Assembly (NCBI RefSeq): GCF_000764305.2
Contig: NW_025941583.1
Location: forward strand, 20,365-84,364
Length of the DNA stretch: 64,000 nucleotides
Source of the DNA: Hyalella azteca
Lineage: Eukaryota > Arthropoda > Malacostraca > Amphipoda > Hyalellidae
Direction: 5' to 3'
Below the pieces are notes generated by a model. It did no database searches. It saw only the letters and a program-made list of their open reading frames with translations, and was not told the origin of the DNA. The position numbers and the translations under genes were made by a program. This document shows positions 59,225 through 64,000 of this stretch, piece by piece. Every line of letters starts with the position of its first letter. Position 1 is the stretch's first letter.

Positions 59225-60330
59225 CTTTCAGTTAGTTGTTGTTGTTGATGTTCCCCAAGCCCCAGTCACGCCAGGAAGCCTGCGCCGCGCAAGAAACCCG
59301 CCACCCGAGCCGGCTTGGACCATTGCTGCGTGATGGATGTTATGCCTGCCCGGAGCCTGGGTGCTGCCAGCTCCAGGCACTCAAGCAGAAGATGCTTGAC
59401 GGTGTGGGGAGTGAATGACATTGGGGGCACAGGTCCGTTTGAGTGCTGTCCAGGCGGTGCTTGTAAGAGTTTAGCGAGGGATGATGACGGCAGCAGAGCC
59501 TGCTGAGGTGCACCCTGTCTGCACAGCTCAACTGCTGTTCTGTATGGCTGATGTCTGGTGGTATGTCGTCAATGATGCTGTTGATTGGTAGATTTAAGAG
59601 TGCATTCTGTTTCCGGGTTAGGTGTGTGTGTGTATGTGTTTAATGAAGTTGGCTGGGTCTGTGGGTGGAGGTATGGAATTAATTATTGTGAGATAGTAGT
59701 TGTATGGATTGTTGGCAATTTGTCTGGGTGTAGGGGGTAGGTACTGAAAGTGATGGCAGGGACTGAGGGGATTGTGGAGTGCTGATGCAAGGAATTGGGT
59801 GCCTCTCGTGTCTAGGTGTTCTTTCATAGAGAGGACTTTGGTTTCTGCATGGACGTGACTGGATGGTGTGGTTTGGGTGCTGCAAAGTGCGATTCTGAGG
59901 GCTGTTTTGTATGGTTTGTAGGTGTTTGTGAAGTGTGGGTGAAATTATGGGTGCCCAGGCTGGACTTGCATAGTCTAGCACTGAGCATATGTATTGTTTG
60001 TACACTAGTGTGAGGGTTTCTTTGTTCTGTCTGAATATTGTTCCTGGGAGGGCTCTGAGTGTGTTTAGCCTAGGTCTGCATTTTGTTATTATGTCCTGTA
60101 TGTGTGGCCTGAAAGGCATAGAAGTGTTGTAAGTGACACCTAGGATCTTTGTTTCATGTGGGTGTGGCATGATAGTGTTGTTTAGAGTGACTGTGGGTCT
60201 GTGTTGATGCTCCTTTGTGTGGCTTGTTAGTAGCGTGCTTGTTGATTTGGTGGGGGCAACTTTGAGTCTGTTGCATGCTAGCCAGCCCTCTAGTTGTGTG
60301 ATGTAAGGTTGTACTTGTAGCTTGATAGTT
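59225..60330 (-). mobile_element. Non-LTR retrotransposon, 3' fragment (RT C-terminus and Cys/His domain)
   Basis: On the minus strand, across a few frameshifts: LEGWLACNRLKVAPTKSTST, KILGVTYNTSMPFRPHIQDI, ...LTLVYKQYICSVLDYASPAW. These are the RT thumb-region motifs typical of jockey/I-like LINEs. Then comes a C-terminal segment with LCPQCHS and HLLLECLEL (CCHC-like). The 3' end is a (CAACAA)n simple tail near 59235. The fragment is 5'-truncated, as is usual for LINEs, and is no longer open in one frame. Higher GC than its surroundings suggests a relatively recent insertion. Confidence 0.8.
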
Positions 60331-60439
60331 TATTGTGTATATATGTTTTGAAGTTTGTATTGATGTTGTGTTTAATAATAGTGTGTTAGGTGTTGATAAT
60401 GTAAATATTTTACAGAAGCATCTTCAAGTACTTCAAATA

Positions 60440-60640
60440 AGCGACCCATGCCCCGTTTGTACGGTTGTACAGTTGCCAGTTTCCCGTTTGCCCGGTTGTC
60501 CGGTAGCCCGTTTGTCTGGTTGTACAGTTGTACCATTTGCCTAGTTTTACAGTTGCTGGTTGTCCAGTTAGGAGTTATATGGTTATTTGAGTATACGGTT
60601 AACAGTTTTTCAGTTACCCAGTTATTTGGCTAGGTTTTCT
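60440..60640. repeat. Degenerate pyrimidine-rich octamer repeat
   Basis: Variants of CGGTTGTC, CAGTTGTAC and CCGTTTGC recur about 20 times in 200 bp. This is simple-sequence DNA without a coding role. Confidence 0.65.
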
Positions 60641-60853
60641 GATTTAGGGTTCCCTATCTTGTTTAAATTTTAAGTCCCTTAATAATGAAGTTTTGTATTA
60701 GAATTAAATAAAGTTGAACAAAAAGAGAAAAAACACCTGGTTGACAGGGATGGCTACAAGGGGAGTTAGGAGGCCATCTTTTATTTAACCCTTTTGAGTC
60801 TTAAAGAACCTTGAATACCTTCCCTCACTTAACTAATAAAGACGACCCATTAC

Positions 60854-61061
60854 ACCGGAATCCTTATTTTTTTCTAAATAGTTGGCCAAAGACTGACAAA
60901 TATATTAAATGCAAGAATTACAATCTAAATGTGTTGGCAAGATCTTCTGAAGGCGTAAATTTTGCTACTGAGGCATCGCCAAAGATCTTGCAATATTCAT
61001 CCACTCTCTGCACAGTGGGATACCATACTCAGGATGATGCATGTTTTTGGGGAATTATCCT
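60854..61061. repeat. Third copy of the dispersed family found at 48.37 kb
   Basis: The stretch from ACCGGAATCCTTATTTTTTTC to TTTTTGGGGAATTATCC matches 48369-48577 with few changes. The plus strand reads LARSSEGVNFATEASPKILQ. It is probably part of a mobile element of unknown type. Confidence 0.75.
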
Positions 61062-62024
61062 GTGCATAATGACTTTTTCCAGCCATTGTTGCCTGCAGTT
61101 GGCACAAAACAATCCAACTTTTTTCTTTAACTCTCTCATGTCCATTTTGACGGCCGAGAAGAAATTAGGAATGCAACATATTCCCGACATTGATGCACAG
61201 GTTTGTACTATTTGCTGCAACCAGTATTTCATTAGAAGTCACTGATAGCACATCTCAAGCAATGCCACCTTCTATTCTTCAGTTTAGTAATTCATGTCCA
61301 ACCAAATTGTGATCTATGAATAATGAAGAAATATACATAACTGTGCCAACTCTCAGAACCTGGTTAACATGTTAGAAATCTAGTCAATTTGATGCAGATA
61401 TACTTTTGTGTGTGATGGTGTTGCTGCACATTCATGTCTAAACAAATTTTGGAGCAGTGCAGAATTCTGTATAGGTAATATATTCTCATGTCAATATAAG
61501 AAAACGTATCGAAAAACCAACCCTACTACCATGTTACACCACAGTGCATAATGACTTTTTCCAGCCATTGTTGCTCGCAGTTGGCACAAAACAATCCAAC
61601 TTTTTTCTTTAACTCTCTCATGTACATTTTGACGGCCTAGAGGAAATTAGGAATGCAACATATTACCGACATTGATGTACGGGTTTGTACTATTTGCTGC
61701 AACCAGTATTTCATTAGAAGGCACTGATAGCACATCTCGAGCAATGTCACCTTCTATTCGTCAGATTAGTAATTCATGTCCAACCGAATTGTGTTCTATG
61801 AATAATGAAGAAATATAATTAACTGTGCCAACTCTCAGAACCTGGTTAACATGTTAGAAATTTAGTCAATTTGATTCAGATATACTTTTGTGTGTGATGG
61901 TGTTGCTGCACATTCATGTCTAAACAACTTTTGGAGCAGTGTGGAATTCTGTATAGGTAATATATTCTCATGTCAATATAAGAAAAGGTATCGAAAAACC
62001 AGCCCTACTACCGTGTTACACCAC
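61062..62024. repeat. 482-bp direct tandem duplication (two copies)
   Basis: GTGCATAATGACTTTTTCCAG starts at 61062 and at 61544, and the copies match to ...TGTTACACCAC with scattered substitutions. The first copy continues directly from the dispersed repeat, so the duplicated unit is probably part of the same element. No protein identity. Confidence 0.9.
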
Positions 62025-64000
62025 CTTCCACTGCAATGAAAATTGATAAACTGAGCTCATTAGAAACTGCCGCGCTTCCGAAATCGTGTGTGGTTTGAAA
62101 TCCAATCCCGTGTTGCAAACGCCTAATCAAGTTAACTAGTCGTTTATCTGTAGGCTAGCGGACACATTTTTGCAATGAATGCGTTTCTAAAATAAATAAA
62201 AAACACATCCACATTCGTAAAAAATTCTCACGATTGGACAACACCAACAAAGTTTTCGATATCACACAAAATTATGATATAAACTGCTACTCTTTCACTG
62301 CATACATTCACATCATGCTTTCTGTGTTTACGTATTACAAGACGGTGGGTGTCACACACACTCATGTTTTGGTTGTGTCTAGTTTGATTTTACAATAAAT
62401 AGATTTGATTCACATTCCATTCTCAGGCATTCTGAAATTTAAATGATTGAAAGTTTTTTAAAGAGCATCATAGAAATGAAAGTAAAACTGTTGTTCATAC
62501 ATCACAAATTGAATGACATTGGATGAATTTGATAGGTATTTTATTAATCCTGTTTATATATAAGAACAGAAATGACGCTTCTATTTCAGAATGATAATGG
62601 AAATGTTCCTACTATTTCAGAAACTTTTCTTGAATACACTTCTGAAAACTGAAGTTCTGTGATCAATGGAGTCTTTGAATGACAAAATCGTTCAATTTAA
62701 AATTTTTAGCTATATCAGTGAGATCGTCATTTGTCAATATGAGGAGCATTCATTCGTCATTTGTGAAAAGCTGTAAGAAAAAATTCGTTGTTTTTAATGT
62801 AAAAGAATGTTTTTCAATTAAAAGAAATGAAATACTTTATTTTTGGAAATACGATGCTAAAATTAACGATCCGGATTAGAATTCAATAGACTTTACGATT
62901 TCAGAATTATCTTCAAAAAGTTTGTTTTTGTTTGTTTGATCAGAAGTTTTTGTTCGTTTGATCAGAAACAACGTAATTATTATTATATCAACATATATTA
63001 TCTCTTGCACTAAGTATATGAATTATTAGTTGGACTTGGTTACCGTCCACATTGATCATCCCGCTAGATTATGCACCGGGAGCGGGATGCAGGAAAGAAG
63101 CTAGGTATTTAGTTCAGTTGCATGTTAGCCCACATGATTTGTAGTTCTGCTCGTCTGAACTCTGAATTGCATGTTTAGTGTGCATGATGGAAAACTCTGC
63201 TTTGCAGCGTAGTTATAATTACTTAACAAATTTTCAATTAACTAATACTTTTTATAAGTCTAATTTGAATTGTGGAGTGAAAGGTGCAGGCATACAACTT
63301 CCAAGTGATTAGGTACTTTATAGAAACTGAGCAAGTTAGCGTACGTGTTTTAAGCCTTTAAGAAGTTCATTTTTTGCCTCAAATAACGATGTTGGGTAGA
63401 ATAAGTGGTCTTGGTGGATCGAAATAATATATGAACCTTCGAAATTAGAATTCCATCAATTTGGAGCATGGCATATGGCACATTTTTTTACTGGCACATT
63501 ATGGCACATGGCACAGATTGATAAAATGACAATATAAATTCCTGCGCAGTGTGCACATCTTCCTGACCATGGCAAGTTGGGTACACCCGGGTCCCAGTAA
63601 TTGGTATTTGGTAACTTGGTAGTGGTACAGTTGGCATTTTTGGTGTACAAATTAACAAATGCAAAAATTAGCAACAAATTCATCAAACTCTGCACCCTGG
63701 GCCTTAGGATGGTTATAAATGATAATGCTGGTATCAGTTGTTAGCCTATGTGATATCCAATAATCATAGTGAATTACCACTTAGGGTAAACGCGGTATAT
63801 TCCGACACTTTAAGGACGCATCGAGAAATGAAAAACTATAAAAAAAAAACGTATGTGTTACGTAAGTTCTGTTGCCTTCACATGACTCTCAAAACACTTC
63901 ACTACGCGTCAGCAACGATGAAACCTCACAAAATGTTGCCATATTTATTAAAAAGCCTTTAGAATGGAAACCTACCAAATCCCTATATTCCGTCACTTTG
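62025..64000. other. AT-rich DNA, no gene recognised
   Basis: Only short frames without motifs were found. A patch near 63467-63515 repeats TGGCACAT. Confidence 0.45.

Overview
This window is eukaryotic nuclear DNA, most likely from an arthropod. I infer a crustacean only weakly. The signs are AT-rich intergenic DNA, spliced genes with canonical GT-AG introns, two hairy/E(spl)-type (HES) repressors ending in WRPW, Tc1-type and non-LTR transposons, and several satellite arrays. There are no bacterial operons, tRNA or rRNA genes, or CRISPR arrays that I can see. Single N bases (9106, 35159, 40633, 48140) and a Nextera mate-pair junction adapter (34012-34048) show a short-read scaffolded assembly, so some structures next to them may be artefacts.

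Layout. 1-2367 (+) is the 3' part of one HES gene (Orange domain and WRPW); its bHLH exon lies upstream of the window. 2.4-19.1 kb is a gene-poor interval. It holds three identical proneural-type E-boxes (4.07-4.64 kb) and three consensus Su(H)/CSL sites (5.26-5.36 kb), which suggest a Notch-responsive enhancer, plus a palindrome and minisatellites. 19.1-21.8 kb (-) is a complete second HES gene of two coding exons, convergent with the first. Its promoter, exon 1 and most of its bHLH coding sequence are repeated almost perfectly as a direct tandem copy (21154-23003 and 23004-24848).

27.0-52.9 kb (-) appears to be one very large gene that I could reassemble exon by exon from splice sites and codon phase. 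It has at least 17 exons and about 2,900 codons, and its 5' end was not found. In order it encodes an acidic region, a C2H2 zinc finger of matrin/U1 style, a serine-rich segment, a degenerate RRM-like fold, a Ser/Thr/Gln/Ala-rich low-complexity region, several alpha-helical exons, about 30 copies of an 18-residue FGRGG repeat, and a helical C-terminus. The combination points to an RNA-binding nuclear protein. I do not recognise the family.

The most unusual theme is repeat growth at exon-intron junctions of this gene and of HES-B. Units of 42 or 54 bp (both multiples of 3), each carrying a splice donor or acceptor, are tandemly duplicated at the junctions near 21.3, 34.1 and 36.38 kb. The donor-bearing unit of exon 13 has also been copied about 10 kb upstream into an intron and amplified into a 113-bp higher-order satellite (46.9-48.14 kb). 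That array is flanked by two copies of a segment that carries the zinc-finger exon.

53-64 kb is transposon-rich: a dead Tc1-like element with IR/DR-type double repeats in its termini (54956-56482), a non-LTR retrotransposon 3' fragment (about 59.23-60.33 kb), a third copy of the dispersed family found near the satellite, and a 482-bp tandem duplication. Nothing convincingly genic was found in 62-64 kb.
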